Positions 24,529 through 35,682 are shown, counted from the first letter of the stretch. The stretch: DNA of 64,000 nucleotides from DASZHJ01 sp963735465 (GCA_963735465.1 CAVTLA010000001.1:2046001-2110000); one strand, 5' to 3'. Notes: a model not told the origin generated them from the sequence alone. Made by a program: numbers and translations.

Positions 24529-25101
24529 ATGCCCCAACCCGATCACATCTCCGCCCTGCCGGTACCGGAGCCCAAGCAGCTCGATAGCGACATCCAGGCG
24601 GTCTATGCGAAGTGCGTGGAGAAGCTGGGCTTCGTGCCGAACGTGCTACGGGCCTACAGCTTCAATCAGCAGAAGCTGCGCAATTTCATGACCATGTACA
24701 ACGAGCTGATGCTGGGCGACAGCAAGCTCAGCAAGCTCGAGCGCGAGATGATCGCGGTTGTCGTCTCCTCGGCGAACCGCTGCTACTACTGCCTGGTGGC
24801 GCACGGCCAGGCGGTGCGGAAGCTCTCGGGCGATCCCGAGCTCGGCGAGATGATGGTGCTGAATTTCCGCGTGGCGAAGCTCGATGCGCGCCAGCGCGCC
24901 ATGCTCGATTTCGCCTGGAAGCTCACGGTGACGCCGCATCTGGTCGAGGAGCCGGACCGCGCGGCGCTGCGCCAGGCCGGCCTCGGCCAGGACGAGATCT
25001 TCGATCTGGCCGACGTCATTGCGTTCTTCAACCTGTCGAACCGGATGGCTTTCGCTCTCGACATGATGCCGAACCGCGATTATCACCGCCTCGACCGTTG
25101 A
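24529..25101 (+). CDS. Peroxidase-related AhpD-like protein
   Basis: 190 residues of the carboxymuconolactone decarboxylase/AhpD superfamily, 'peroxidase-related enzyme' group. The redox centre is NRCYYCLVAHG, with Cys85, Cys88 and His92, preceded by an E-rich helix LSKLEREMIAVVVSSAN. The fold is all-helical and usually oligomeric; it would reduce peroxides or act as a thiol redox protein. An AGGAG ribosome binding site lies upstream of ATG 24529. sppA starts 17 bp downstream, so the two may share a transcript. Confidence 0.9.
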   Translation: MPQPDHISALPVPEPKQLDSDIQAVYAKCVEKLGFVPNVLRAYSFNQQKLRNFMTMYNELMLGDSKLSKLEREMIAVVVSSANRCYYCLVAHGQAVRKLSGDPELGEMMVLNFRVAKLDARQRAMLDFAWKLTVTPHLVEEPDRAALRQAGLGQDEIFDLADVIAFFNLSNRMAFALDMMPNRDYHRLDR

Positions 25102-25118
25102 CCAGGAGTCCGGGCCCC

Positions 25119-26891
25119 ATGCGCCGTTTCATCGTCGGTTTCTTCGCCATCATCGGCGTGCTCGTGTGCCTCGTCATTGCCCTCACCGTCGGCATCGCCT
25201 ACTGGGCGGCGCCGACGACGCCGTCGGTGCCGGCGGCGACGCTCCTCTCCCTCAACCTCAACCAGAACTTCCCCGAGGCGCCGCCGTCCGACGCGGTGTC
25301 GCGCGTCCTCGGCGAGGACCAGCTCACCACCCGGGACGTGCTGGACGCGCTCGAGCGCGGCGCCGCCGATCCCCGCGTCAAGGGCCTCTTCGCCCGCATG
25401 GGCAATGACAGCATCTCCGTGGCCCAGGTGCAGGAGCTGCGCGACGCGATCGCCGCCTTCCGCGCCACCGGCAAGTTCGCCATCGCCTACGCGGATACCT
25501 TCGGCGAGTTCGGGCCCGGGACCCATGCCTACTACCTCGCCACCGCCTTCGACGAGATCTGGCTGCAGCCCCAGGGCCTGGTGGGGTTGACCGGCCTTCG
25601 GAGCGAGACGCCTTTTGTGCGCGGCCTCCTCGACAAGGTTGGCGTCGTGCCCAGCTTCGACCACCGCTCGGAATACAAGAGCGCGATGAACTCCATCACC
25701 GAGACCGCGATGACGCCAGCGCAACGCGAGGAGAGCGAGGAGCTGGTGAACTCCATCTACGGCCAGATCGCTCACGGCATCGCCCAGGGCCGCAAGCTCG
25801 GCGAGGCGCAGATGCGCGACCTCATCGGGCGCGGCCCGCTGCTGACCGACGAGGCCGTCGCGGCGCATCTGATCGATCACGTGGGATATCGCGACGAGGC
25901 GGAAGCGGCGGCGCGCACCCGCGCCGGCTCCGGCGCCGAGGTGCTGTCTCCCGGCAACTACCTCGACCGTGCCGGCCACCCGCACCAGAGCGGCCCCATC
26001 GTCGCCCTCATCTATGGCACCGGCCTGATCCAGCGCGGCTCCAGCGGCGGCAATCCCGTCACCGGCGGCGGCTTCATGGGTGCCGACAGCATGGTGCGCG
26101 CCTTCGACGACGCCTCGAAGAGCGCCGATGTCCGCGCCATCCTCTTCCGCATCGACAGCCCCGGCGGCTCGGCGATCGCCTCGGAGACCATCTGGCGCGC
26201 GGTGCAGCATGCCCGCGACCGCGGCAAGCCGGTCGTCGTCACCATGGCGAGCGTCGCCGGCTCCGGCGGCTACTACGTGGCGGCGCCCGCCGACAAGATC
26301 GTGGCCGAGCCCGCGACCTTGACGGGGTCGATCGGCGTCTTCGCCGGCAAGTTCGTCACCGCCGGTCTCTGGCAGAAGCTCGGCGTCGGCTGGGACGCGG
26401 TGAGCGTCGGCGACAACGCCGACATGTTCAGCTCCATGTCGGATTTCAGCCCGGACGAGCACCAGCGCTTCGAGTCCTTCCTCGACGCCGTCTACAGCGG
26501 CTTCAAGGATCGCGTTGCCAAGGGCCGCAAGCTCGACGACGACGCCGTGGAGGAGATCGCCAAGGGCCGGGTCTGGACCGGCCAAGACGCCAAGACCAAC
26601 GGCCTGGTCGATGCGCTGGGCGGATTCTCCACCGCCCTCGTCCTCGCCAAGCAGGCGGCTCAGATCCCCGCCGACCAGGATGTGACGCTGAAGCTCTATC
26701 CGCGACCGGAAACCACGCGGGAGCTGGTCGCCCGCCTTCTCGGCCATGGGAACTCGGACGACGAGGCCGGCACCGCCACGTTCGGCGGCTTCGCCCAGTC
26801 CGTGCAGGCGCTGCGCGCGACGGCCCGCCAGCTCGAGCTCGCGAGCCAGCCGCCGGGCTCCCTCACCATGCCGCCAGCGAAAGCGCCCTGA
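25119..26891 (+). CDS. sppA: Signal peptide peptidase SppA, 67-kDa type
   Basis: 590-residue inner-membrane serine protease (family S49) that degrades cleaved signal peptides. One N-terminal membrane anchor (residues 5-27) is followed by two tandem S49 domains. The catalytic Lys lies in the first domain, in FDHRSEYKSAMNSITE. The catalytic Ser lies in the second, in MASVAGSGGYYVAAPADKIV, followed by TLTGSIGVFAGKF. ATG 25119 has AGGAG 10 bp upstream. The frame is open further upstream only as antisense-free overlap with the previous gene. Both catalytic residues are present, so it should be active. Confidence 0.93.
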   Translation: MRRFIVGFFAIIGVLVCLVIALTVGIAYWAAPTTPSVPAATLLSLNLNQNFPEAPPSDAVSRVLGEDQLTTRDVLDALERGAADPRVKGLFARMGNDSISVAQVQELRDAIAAFRATGKFAIAYADTFGEFGPGTHAYYLATAFDEIWLQPQGLVGLTGLRSETPFVRGLLDKVGVVPSFDHRSEYKSAMNSITETAMTPAQREESEELVNSIYGQIAHGIAQGRKLGEAQMRDLIGRGPLLTDEAVAAHLIDHVGYRDEAEAAARTRAGSGAEVLSPGNYLDRAGHPHQSGPIVALIYGTGLIQRGSSGGNPVTGGGFMGADSMVRAFDDASKSADVRAILFRIDSPGGSAIASETIWRAVQHARDRGKPVVVTMASVAGSGGYYVAAPADKIVAEPATLTGSIGVFAGKFVTAGLWQKLGVGWDAVSVGDNADMFSSMSDFSPDEHQRFESFLDAVYSGFKDRVAKGRKLDDDAVEEIAKGRVWTGQDAKTNGLVDALGGFSTALVLAKQAAQIPADQDVTLKLYPRPETTRELVARLLGHGNSDDEAGTATFGGFAQSVQALRATARQLELASQPPGSLTMPPAKAP

Positions 26892-27086
26892 GACCGCGAG
26901 CAGCCGCGCGGGGGATGCTGAAATATTCTTCGGCGTGCCCGCTTTGCAAGCGCCGCGCATCGCGATCGGCCGTGAGCAGAATTTAATCGCTCGATAAAAG
27001 CGGCGCTTACCGGCACTTCGTTGGCAGTGGCCCGAAGTTTGCTTTGTGGCATGTGGTGCTCTCTCCGCCCGCGAAAAGGGGCCCGC

Positions 27087-28385
27087 ATGCCGAAGAAATT
27101 TCACCTGGGCTGGTTCACGAACTTCACCCCCGGCGACTGGAACCATCCCTTCGCCGCGGGCCTGCCGCCGTGGGACGGCAAGTTCTACGTCGATTTCGCC
27201 CAGGCGCTGGAGCGCGCCTGCTTCGACTACATCATGCTGGAAGACACGCTGATGGTGTCCGAGGCCTATGGCGGCACCGCCGAGGCCGCGATGAAGCACG
27301 CGCTCCTGGTGCCAAAGCACGATCCCTGCCCGCTCGCCGCACTCATCGGCGCCGCCACCTCCCGCCTCGGCGTGGTGGCGACGATGTCCACCATGGCCTA
27401 TCCGCCCTTCATGCTGGCGCGCCTCAGCTCCACTCTCGATCACATCTCGAATGGGCGCTTCGGTTGGAACATCGTCACCAGCGGCGAGGATGCGGCGGCG
27501 CAGAACTTCGGCATGGACAAGCTGCCGCCGCGCGAGCAGCGCTACGAGATGGCGGACGAGTATGTGCAGCTCGTCTGCAAGCTCTTCGACACCTGGGATG
27601 CGGATGCCGTCGTCCAGGACCGCGAGCGCGGCTACTACGCCGATCACACCAAGATCCGCACCATCGATTTCCAGGGCAAGTACTTCAAGTGCCGCGGCCC
27701 GCTCAACACCGTGCGCTCGCCCCAGGGCCGCCCCGCCTTCGTGCAGGCCGGCGGCTCGCCGCGGGGACGCGAGTTCGCGGCGCGGACGGCGGACTCCATC
27801 ATCGCGACCGCGAACGGCATTACCGGCATGAAGGGCTACCGCGACGACGTGCGCACGCGCGCTGCCGCCGCCGGGCGCAATCCCGATGACGTCAAGGTGC
27901 TGTTCCTGGTCTATCCGATCCTGGGGGAGACCCGGGAGGAGGCTTATGCGAAGTACGACCGCATGGTCTCCTCGCCGCTCTTCATCGAGGCGGCGCTCGC
28001 CAGCGTCTCCACCGTCACCGACATCGACTTCTCCAAATACGACCTGGACAAGCCGCTGCCGAAGCTCACCACCAACGGCGAGCAGGGCTCCCTGGACAAG
28101 TTCGCCCAGTGGGGCAGCGGCAAGACGCTCCGCCAGCTCGCCATGGAGCGCTTCAGCGCCGGCGTCGACCTCATCGGCACCCCCGACGAGGTGGCCGAGC
28201 GCATGGGCGAGCTGATGGAGGCGGTGGGCGGCGACGGCTTCCTCATCAGCACGCCGTTCCAGCGCGTGAGCCGCCGCGTCATCGCCGAGATCACCGAGGG
28301 CCTGATCCCGGCCTTGCAGCGCCGCGGCCTGACCCGGACGCATTACGGAGAGACCACGCTGCGCAAGACGCTGACGGAATTCTGA
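27087..28385 (+). CDS. FMN-dependent monooxygenase, NtaA/SnaA/DszA family (LLM group C)
   Basis: About 432 residues, luciferase-like TIM barrel using FMNH2 from a separate reductase. Typical features: KFHLGWFTNFTPGDWNHPF at the N terminus, STMAYPPFMLARLSSTLDHI, FGWNIVTSGEDAAAQNFG and VQAGGSPRGREFAARTAD. Such enzymes oxidise nitrilotriacetate, sulfones, pristinamycin precursors or other xenobiotics; the substrate here is not predictable. ATG 27087 removes a 22-residue upstream extension unlike the family. No reductase gene is adjacent. Confidence 0.9.
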   Translation: MPKKFHLGWFTNFTPGDWNHPFAAGLPPWDGKFYVDFAQALERACFDYIMLEDTLMVSEAYGGTAEAAMKHALLVPKHDPCPLAALIGAATSRLGVVATMSTMAYPPFMLARLSSTLDHISNGRFGWNIVTSGEDAAAQNFGMDKLPPREQRYEMADEYVQLVCKLFDTWDADAVVQDRERGYYADHTKIRTIDFQGKYFKCRGPLNTVRSPQGRPAFVQAGGSPRGREFAARTADSIIATANGITGMKGYRDDVRTRAAAAGRNPDDVKVLFLVYPILGETREEAYAKYDRMVSSPLFIEAALASVSTVTDIDFSKYDLDKPLPKLTTNGEQGSLDKFAQWGSGKTLRQLAMERFSAGVDLIGTPDEVAERMGELMEAVGGDGFLISTPFQRVSRRVIAEITEGLIPALQRRGLTRTHYGETTLRKTLTEF

Positions 28386-29659
28386 TCACCGCTCGAGCCA
28401 GGCCACCAGCTCCACGTGGGGCGACCAGATGAACTGGTCGACGGGCACCACGCGGGTCAGGCGGTAGCCGCCGTCTACGAGGGCACGGGCATCCCGAGCG
28501 AAGGTGGCGGGATTGCAGGAGACCGCCACCACCCGCGGCACCGTCGATGCCGCCAGCGCTTCCGACTGCGCCTTGGCGCCGGCGCGCGGGGGATCGAAGA
28601 CCACCGCATCGAAGCGACGAAGCTCGTCGGCCATCAGCGGCCGCATCTCGAGATCCCGCGCCTCGGCGCTGACGCGCACGCCCAGCCCCGCCCGCGCGGC
28701 GGCGGCGGTGAGGGCTGATACCGCGGGCCGCGCGCCGTCGACCGCATGGACCGATGCGCGTGCCGCGAGCGCAAAAGTGAAGGTGCCGAGCCCGGCATAG
28801 AGATCGGCGATACCGGTCCCAGCGCCCACGCCACCGAGGACCAGCTCCGTCAGCGCTCGATCGGCCTCCACGCTCGCCTGCAGGAAACTGTCGCTCGGCA
28901 CGTCCACGGCAACACCGGCGAAGACCACGCGCGCGGTCCGCCGTTCCGCTGCCGGGGTCGGCGCCTCCTTGGGATCGCCGCGCCAGGCAAGGCGGCCCAG
29001 ATCCCGGGCATCGGCGAATTCCGCCAGCGCTTCCAGCCCCGGTAGATCCGGAATCCCCGGCAGGTCGAGGAGGAGATCGACGCCGCTCTCCAGCGTCGTC
29101 ATGGTGGCGAAGCCGCCGTCGCCCGACCGCAGCAGCCGAGCCGCGAGATCCCGCAGCGGTGCCACGAGGGCGACGAGGCGCGGATCGAGCACGGGGCAGA
29201 CGCGCATGTCCACGATCGCGCTGCTCTCGCGGCCGTGGAAGCCCGCGAGGACCCGGCCCTTACGCGGCCGCAGCAGCGCCAGCCGCGCGCGCCGGCGCGT
29301 GGCCGGCGGAAGACGCACCAGAGGCTCGACGACATCGGCATCGAGGCCGCGATGGGCCAGCGCCGACCGCACCTGCTGTTCCTTCATCTGCCGATAGGCC
29401 TCGTCGGCGAGATGCTGCAGGGCGCAGCCGCCGCAGGTCATGAAATGCGGGCACGGCGGCGCCTGCCGCGCGCCGGCCTCGACGAGCTCGACGACGCTGG
29501 CCTGATGCCCCTCGTCCCGCGCCTTGCCCAGCCGCACGCGGACGCGGTCGCCGGGCGCGGTGAAGGGGATATAGACGGGCTTGCCCTGGTGATCGGCGAT
29601 CCCGTCGCCGCGCACGCCGACGCGCATCACCGAAAGCAGCACGGTTTCGCCGCCACCGC

Positions 29660-29663
<4 letters not shown>
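28386..29663 (-). CDS. 23S rRNA (uracil-5-)-methyltransferase, RlmD/TrmA family
   Basis: SAM-dependent RNA methyltransferase with an Fe-S cluster, 425 residues. The cluster-binding region CPHFMTCGGCALQHL (about 71-85) plus a later Cys (VCPVLD) match RlmD. The TRAM-like N-terminal domain precedes it. The SAM-binding GIADLYAGLGTFTFALA, FDPPRAGA and catalytic Cys in AVSCNPATFARD are intact. GTG 29663 overlaps the tlyA stop as GTGA, indicating coupling. It is the last gene of dxs-tlyA-rlmD. RlmC or TrmA activity cannot be excluded. Confidence 0.9.
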
Positions 29664-30406
<743 letters not shown>

Positions 30407-30451
30407 GGGATCTGCCGCGTGCCGGGCCCGCGCCCGGTCCGCACTGCCGAG

Positions 30452-32424
30452 CTAGGCTCGCGCCGGCTTGGCGCGCGCCTCGCGGCCCAGCGCGGTAAGG
30501 GCGGTGTGGACGATGTGCTTGGCGTTGAGGCGGGCCTCGTCGTACTGCAGGGCCGGCGCGTCGTGGTCGAGGAAGCGGTCCGGGAGCGCCATCGGCCTGA
30601 CCTTGAGCCCCTGGTCCAGCATCCCGGCGCCGGCGAGGTGGTTCAGCACATGGGATCCGAAGCCGCCGATCGAGCCCTCCTCGATGGTGATCAGCACCTC
30701 GTGCTCCCGCGCCAGCCGCTCGATGAGGTCGGTATCCAGAGGCTTCATGAACCGCGCGTCCGCCACCGTCGTGGAGAGCCCGTAGCTCTGGAGCTCCTCC
30801 GCCGCCTTCAGGCACTCGGCGAGCCGGGTCCCCAGGCTCAGGAGCGCGATCGTGCTGCCCTCCCGCACGATCCGCCCGCGCCCGATCGGCAGCGGCTCAC
30901 CGCGCTCGGGAAGCGCCACCCCGGTCCCCTCGCCGCGCGGGTATCTCACCGCCGAGGGCCGGTCGTCGATCTGGGCTTGGGTCGCCACCATGTGCATGAG
31001 CTCGGCCTCGTCCGCCGCCGCCATGATCACAAACTCCGGCAGGCAGCCGAGATAGGCCAGATCGAACGACCCCGCGTGGGTCGCCCCGTCCGAGCCCACC
31101 AGCCCCGCCCGGTCCAGCGCGAACCGCACCGGCAGGCGCTGGATCGCCACGTCGTGCACCACCTGGTCGTAGCCCCGCTGCAGGAAGGTCGAGTAGATCG
31201 CGGCAAAGGGCTTCAGGCCCTCGCACGCCAGCCCCGCCGCAAACGTCACCGCGTGCTGCTCGGCGATGCCCACGTCGAAGCAGCGGCTCGGGAACTTCTC
31301 CGCGAACTTGTCGAGGCCGGTCCCCGACGGCATCGCCGCCGTGATCGCCACGATGCGCTCATCCCGCTCCGCCTCGGCGATCAGCGCCTTGGCGAAGACC
31401 CCGGTATAGGAGGGCGGTCCGCCCTTCCCCTTCGCCTGGGCGCCCGTCGCCACGTCGAACTTGACGACGCCATGGTACTTGTCCGCCGCCGCTTCCGCCG
31501 GCGGGTAGCCATGCCCCTTCTGGGTCACCACGTGGATCAGCACCGGGCCCCGCTCCGGGCTCTCCCGCACGTTCTTGAGGACGGGCAGCAGGTGATCGAG
31601 GTTGTGGCCGTCGATCGGGCCCACGTAGTAGAACCCCAGCTCCTCGAAGAGCGTGCCGCCGGTGACGAAGCCGCGGGCGTATTCCTCCGCGCGCTTGGCC
31701 GCCTGCTCCAGCGGCCGGGGGAAGCGCTTCGCCAGCTCCCGCGCCAGGTGCCGCAGGCTTCTATACGGCTTGGACGACAGGAGCCGCGACAGGTAGGCGC
31801 TCATCGCTCCCACCGGGGGCGCGATCGACATGTCGTTGTCGTTCAGGATCACGATCAGCCGCGCGTCCATCGAGCCCGCGTTGTTCATCGCCTCATAGGC
31901 CATGCCCGCGCTCATCGCGCCGTCGCCGATCACCGCGATCACCGTGTTCCCGCCGCCCTTGAGGTCGCGCCCCACCGCCATCCCCAGACCCGCCGAGATC
32001 GAGGTCGAGCTGTGCGCCGCGCCAAAGGGGTCGTACTCGCTCTCCGCCCGCCGCGTGAAGCCCGAAAGCCCCCCGCCCTGGCGCAGGCGTCCGCATCCGG
32101 TCCCGCCTGCCCGGTCAGGATCTTGTGCGGATAGGCCTGGTGGCCCACGTCCCAGATCAGCCGGTCCTTCGGCGTCTCGAACACGTAGTGCAGCGCCACC
32201 GTCAGCTCCACCACCCCAAGCCCCGCCCCCAGATGCCCGCCCGTCACCGAGACCGAGTCGATCAGATCCCGCCGCAGCTCCTCAGCCACCTGCTTCAGAT
32301 CACCCTCAGGAAGCCGGCGCAGATCCGCAGGCACAACGATCCGGTCCAGCAACGGCGTCCGGTTGGAGATCGGGCGCGCGGCCGTCGAGGTCTCAGGCGT
32401 GGTGGTGGGCGGTGTGGTGCTCAC
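30452..32424 (-). CDS. dxs: 1-deoxy-D-xylulose-5-phosphate synthase, with two apparent +1 insertions
   Basis: TPP enzyme condensing pyruvate and glyceraldehyde 3-phosphate, the entry to the MEP isoprenoid route. The N-terminal frame (GTG 32424) carries VTGGHLGAGLGVVELTVALH and LIWDVGHQAYPHKILTG. The C-terminal frame carries AVIGDGAMSAGMAYEAMNNA, DVGIAEQHAVTFAAGLACEG and RYPRGEG. Between them, removing one base near 32108 and one near 32086-32087 gives the family sequence TGRRDRMRTLRQGGGLSGF with about 656 residues. The gene is therefore complete apart from two closely spaced single-base insertions. Divergent from ispH; tlyA follows. Confidence 0.9.
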
Positions 32425-32729
32425 AGCAGGCCATCCTAGCTCTGATGTCGGTGTTGGCGCGGCTCGATTCCCCCCGGGGCAACGGGCACGCGACGCATTC
32501 TCCGGTCACCTAAACATAGCCGCAACCGATGCGCAATTCACTACGCCCGGCATGGTTGCGCCGTGACAGGAGCAGGCTATGCCACGGAATTCATGCAATC
32601 TTGCTCAAATATGACGAAAATGGGGCGAAATCGCCTGCGACAATTTCCGGCATACCAGCCCTCCAGCCCGTCCCAATTGCATAATGCCCGGGGGACGCGG
32701 TACTTTCCCGCCTCGACAGCGAGGGTTAA
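32425..32729. other. Divergent promoter region between dxs and ispH
   Basis: 305 bp with no gene. It must drive dxs leftwards and ispH rightwards. CATAAT near 32681-32686 could be a -10 box for ispH, but I cannot see a convincing -35. The stretch around 32595-32640 is unusually A/T-rich for this genome. No riboswitch is recognised. Confidence 0.4.
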
Positions 32730-33713
32730 ATGACCGAATCGGCAGCCGACACCAGCACCGGATCGAAGACGGAGAGGCGCCTCAGGGTCGTGCTGGCGCA
32801 GCCGCGCGGCTTCTGCGCCGGCGTCGAGCGCGCCATCGAGATCGTCGAGCGGGCCCTGGAGAAGTACGGGCCGCCGATCTACGTGCGCCACGAGATCGTC
32901 CATAACCGGCACGTGGTGGAGCGCCTGCGCGCCAAGGGCGCACGCTTCGTCGACGAGCTCGACGAGATCCCGCCGGGCAGCGTCACCATCTTCAGCGCCC
33001 ACGGCGTCTCCCGCGCGGTGGAGGCCTCGGCGGAGGGCCGCGACCTGCCGGTCATCGACGCCACCTGCCCGCTGGTCTCCAAGGTGCACAGCGAGGGCCA
33101 GCGCTACGCCGCCCAAGGCCGCGAGATCATCCTCATCGGCCACGCCGGGCATCCGGAGATCGAGGGCACCATGGGCCGCATCGACGGCAAGGTGTACCTG
33201 ATCTCCAAGGCCGAGGAAGTCGGCGGCCTCGAGGTGAGCAACCCGGAGAAGCTCGCCTTCATCACCCAGACCACCCTCAGCGTCGACGACACCCGCGCCG
33301 TCATCGACGCCCTCAAGGTGCGCTTCCCCAGCATCGTCGGCCCCGACACCAAGGACATCTGCTACGCGACCCAGAACCGCCAGCGCGCGGTGCACGACCT
33401 CGCCATGGACGTCGACGTGGTGCTGGTGGTGGGCGCCGCCAACAGCTCCAACTCCAACCGGCTGCGGGAGATCGCCGCCGAGCAGAACGTGCCGAGCTAT
33501 CTCATCGCCGACGCCGACGCGCTCGACCCGAGCTGGCTCGAGGGCGCGACCTCCGTCGGCATCACCGCCGGCGCCTCGGCGCCGGAGGATCTCGTCCAGA
33601 AGCTGATCGAGCGCCTGCGCGAGATCGCCACCGTCGAGATGGAGACGCTTCCCGGCATCACCGAGAACGTTCGCTTCCGCATGCCCGCCGAGCTCGCCGA
33701 GCTCACGGGCTGA
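32730..33713 (+). CDS. ispH: 4-hydroxy-3-methylbut-2-enyl diphosphate reductase
   Basis: Last MEP step, giving IPP and DMAPP; a 4Fe-4S enzyme of 327 residues. The three cluster cysteines sit in PRGFCAGVERAI (Cys29), DATCPLVSKVH and ICYATQNRQ. The catalytic Glu and substrate Ser motifs ITQTTLSVDDT and GAANSSNSNRL are present. ATG 32730 follows a GAGGGTTAA stretch. hpnH follows after 54 bp on the same strand, physically tying isoprenoid supply to hopanoid modification. Confidence 0.96.
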   Translation: MTESAADTSTGSKTERRLRVVLAQPRGFCAGVERAIEIVERALEKYGPPIYVRHEIVHNRHVVERLRAKGARFVDELDEIPPGSVTIFSAHGVSRAVEASAEGRDLPVIDATCPLVSKVHSEGQRYAAQGREIILIGHAGHPEIEGTMGRIDGKVYLISKAEEVGGLEVSNPEKLAFITQTTLSVDDTRAVIDALKVRFPSIVGPDTKDICYATQNRQRAVHDLAMDVDVVLVVGAANSSNSNRLREIAAEQNVPSYLIADADALDPSWLEGATSVGITAGASAPEDLVQKLIERLREIATVEMETLPGITENVRFRMPAELAELTG

Positions 33714-33767
33714 ACCGCGGCCCGTCGCCGTCGGTAGTTCCCCTTTCACCCGCGCGAGGATTTCGCC

Positions 33768-34916
33768 TTGGCCGTTCCGCTTCATCAAAAGATCCGCGTC
33801 GGCACCTATGTGGCGATGCAGCACCTCAAGGGCATCAAGCGCTACCCGCTGGTGCTGATGCTGGAGCCGCTCTTCCGCTGCAACCTCGCTTGCGCCGGCT
33901 GCGGCAAGATCGACTATCCCGATCCGATCCTGAATCAGCGCCTCTCGGTGGCCGAGTGCCTGGAGGCGGTGGACGAGTGCGGCGCGCCCGTGGTGTCGAT
34001 CGCCGGCGGCGAGCCGCTGCTGCACCGGGAGATCGACCAGGTCGTCGAGGGCATCATCGCGCGCAAGAAATTCGTCTATCTCTGCACGAACGCGCTGCTG
34101 ATGGAAAAGAAGATCGACCTCTTCAAGCCGAACCCCTACTTCGTGTGGTCGGTACATCTCGACGGCGATCGCGAGATGCATGACAAGTCAGTCTGCCAGG
34201 ACGGCGTCTACGACCGCGCGGTATCGGCGATCAAGCTGGCCCGCGAGCGCGGCTTCCGCGTCAACATCAACTGCACCCTCTTCGACGGCACCGACCCGGT
34301 GAAGGCCGCCAAGTTCTTCGACGACGTGATGGCGATGGGCGTCCACGGCATCACGGTCTCGCCGGGCTATGCCTATGAGCGGGCGCCGGACCAGGCGCAC
34401 TTCCTCAACCGCCGCAAGACGAAGCAACTCTTCCGCGAGATCTTCCGCCTGGGCCGCGGCCACAAGTGGCAGTTCAGCCAGTCGTCGCTGTTCCTCGACT
34501 TCCTCGCCGGCAATCAGACCTACCACTGCACGCCCTGGGGCAATCCGACCCGGACCTATTTCGGCTGGCAGCGGCCGTGCTACCTCCTTGGCGAAGGCTA
34601 TGCCAAGACCTTCAAGGAGCTGATGACCGAGACCGACTGGGACAGCTACGGCACCGGCAACTACGAGAAGTGCGCGGACTGCATGGTGCACAGCGGCTAC
34701 GAGGCGAGCGCGGTGGTGGACTCCGTGAAGCGTCCGCTCCGGGCGCTGGGCGTTGCCCTCAACGGCATCCGTACCGACGGCGCCATGGCGGAGGAGATCA
34801 ACCTCGACCGCCAGCGTCCGGCGGAATTCGTATTCTCCCGCCATGTCGAGCAGGCGATGGCGCAGCTCCAGCACAGCAAGCCCGGCACGGCGCAGAGCGC
34901 GCCCGCGGCGGAATAG
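33768..34916 (+). CDS. hpnH: Adenosyl-hopene transferase HpnH (radical SAM)
   Basis: Adds a 5'-deoxyadenosyl group to diploptene, the first step to extended (C35) hopanoids. 382 residues. The radical-SAM cluster motif is PLFRCNLACAGCGKIDYP, with Cys38, 42 and 45. SIAGGEPLLHREI and the WSVHLDGDREMHD region are typical of HpnH. The TTG start at 33768, 7 bp after GAGGA, gives the family's MAVP N terminus. Further C-terminal Cys lie in KCADCMVHSGYEAS. The rest of the hopanoid operon is about 4 kb away on the other strand. Confidence 0.94.
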   Translation: MAVPLHQKIRVGTYVAMQHLKGIKRYPLVLMLEPLFRCNLACAGCGKIDYPDPILNQRLSVAECLEAVDECGAPVVSIAGGEPLLHREIDQVVEGIIARKKFVYLCTNALLMEKKIDLFKPNPYFVWSVHLDGDREMHDKSVCQDGVYDRAVSAIKLARERGFRVNINCTLFDGTDPVKAAKFFDDVMAMGVHGITVSPGYAYERAPDQAHFLNRRKTKQLFREIFRLGRGHKWQFSQSSLFLDFLAGNQTYHCTPWGNPTRTYFGWQRPCYLLGEGYAKTFKELMTETDWDSYGTGNYEKCADCMVHSGYEASAVVDSVKRPLRALGVALNGIRTDGAMAEEINLDRQRPAEFVFSRHVEQAMAQLQHSKPGTAQSAPAAE

Positions 34917-34937
34917 CGGCAGGCGCCAAGGCCCCGC

Positions 34938-35663
34938 ATGCCCCCGCAGCTCGCGAGTTTCAAGGCGCTGACCTTCGACTGCTACGGGACGCTGATCGAC
35001 TGGGAGAGCGGCATCCTGGCGGAGCTCAAGCCGTGGCTGGCGCCGCACGGGCTCGGCCTCACCGACGATCAGATTCTCGAGGCCTTCGGCGCCGAGGAAT
35101 CCCGCCTCGAGGCGGCGACGCCGAAGAAGCTCTATCCGGAGATCCTCGCGGACACCTTCCGCGCGCTGGGCAAGCGCTGGAACGTGTCGGCGACGGACGC
35201 TGCGGCGGCGGAATTCGGCCGCTCGGTGCCGCGCTGGCCCGCCTTCCCCGACACGGTGGCGGCGCTCCAGCACCTGAAGCGGCATTTCAAGCTGGTCATC
35301 CTCTCGAACGTCGACCGCGCCTCCTTCGCCGGCAGCAACGAGAAGCTGAAGGTGGAGTTCGACCGGATCGTCACCGCCCAGGACGCGGGCTCCTACAAGC
35401 CGGACCCGCGCAATTTCCGCCTGGCGATCAGCGAGGTCGGCACCTTGGGCATCCGCCCGGAGCAGATCCTGCACACCGCCCAGAGCCTCTTCCACGACGT
35501 CGTTCCCGCCAAGGCCCTCGGCCTCAAGACCGCCTGGATCAACCGGCGCCAGGGCCGCGCCAGCGCGGGTGCGACGCCGGTGCCCAAGGGCGATGCCAAG
35601 CCCGACCTCGAGGTCGCGAGCATGGCGGAATTCGCCGCATTGCATCGGACCCAGCTTGCCTGA
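34938..35663 (+). CDS. HAD-superfamily hydrolase, haloacid dehalogenase type II-like
   Basis: 241 residues with all HAD motifs: nucleophile Asp in LTFDCYGTLIDWESG, motif II ILSNVDRASF, and motif III/IV around AGSYKPDPRNFRLAI. The sequence matches the (S)-2-haloacid dehalogenase branch but could equally be a phosphatase. It begins 21 bp after hpnH and is followed by a cupin-like gene and an FAD monooxygenase on the same strand. A catabolic role is more likely than a hopanoid one. Confidence 0.88.
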   Translation: MPPQLASFKALTFDCYGTLIDWESGILAELKPWLAPHGLGLTDDQILEAFGAEESRLEAATPKKLYPEILADTFRALGKRWNVSATDAAAAEFGRSVPRWPAFPDTVAALQHLKRHFKLVILSNVDRASFAGSNEKLKVEFDRIVTAQDAGSYKPDPRNFRLAISEVGTLGIRPEQILHTAQSLFHDVVPAKALGLKTAWINRRQGRASAGATPVPKGDAKPDLEVASMAEFAALHRTQLA

Positions 35664-35682
35664 CCCCGGAGGGAGCGACGCC

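Noticed and set aside
25083..28343. A 1,086-codon open frame on the minus strand opposite sppA and the flavin monooxygenase
   Set aside because: It is antisense to two clear genes. Its translation is Ala/Gly/Asp/His-rich with no domain, the usual by-product of high GC at third codon positions.
34938..35663. HAD protein as a hopanoid-pathway phosphatase
   Set aside because: It follows hpnH closely, but the sequence is haloacid-dehalogenase-like and the next genes are catabolic; nothing ties it to hopanoids.
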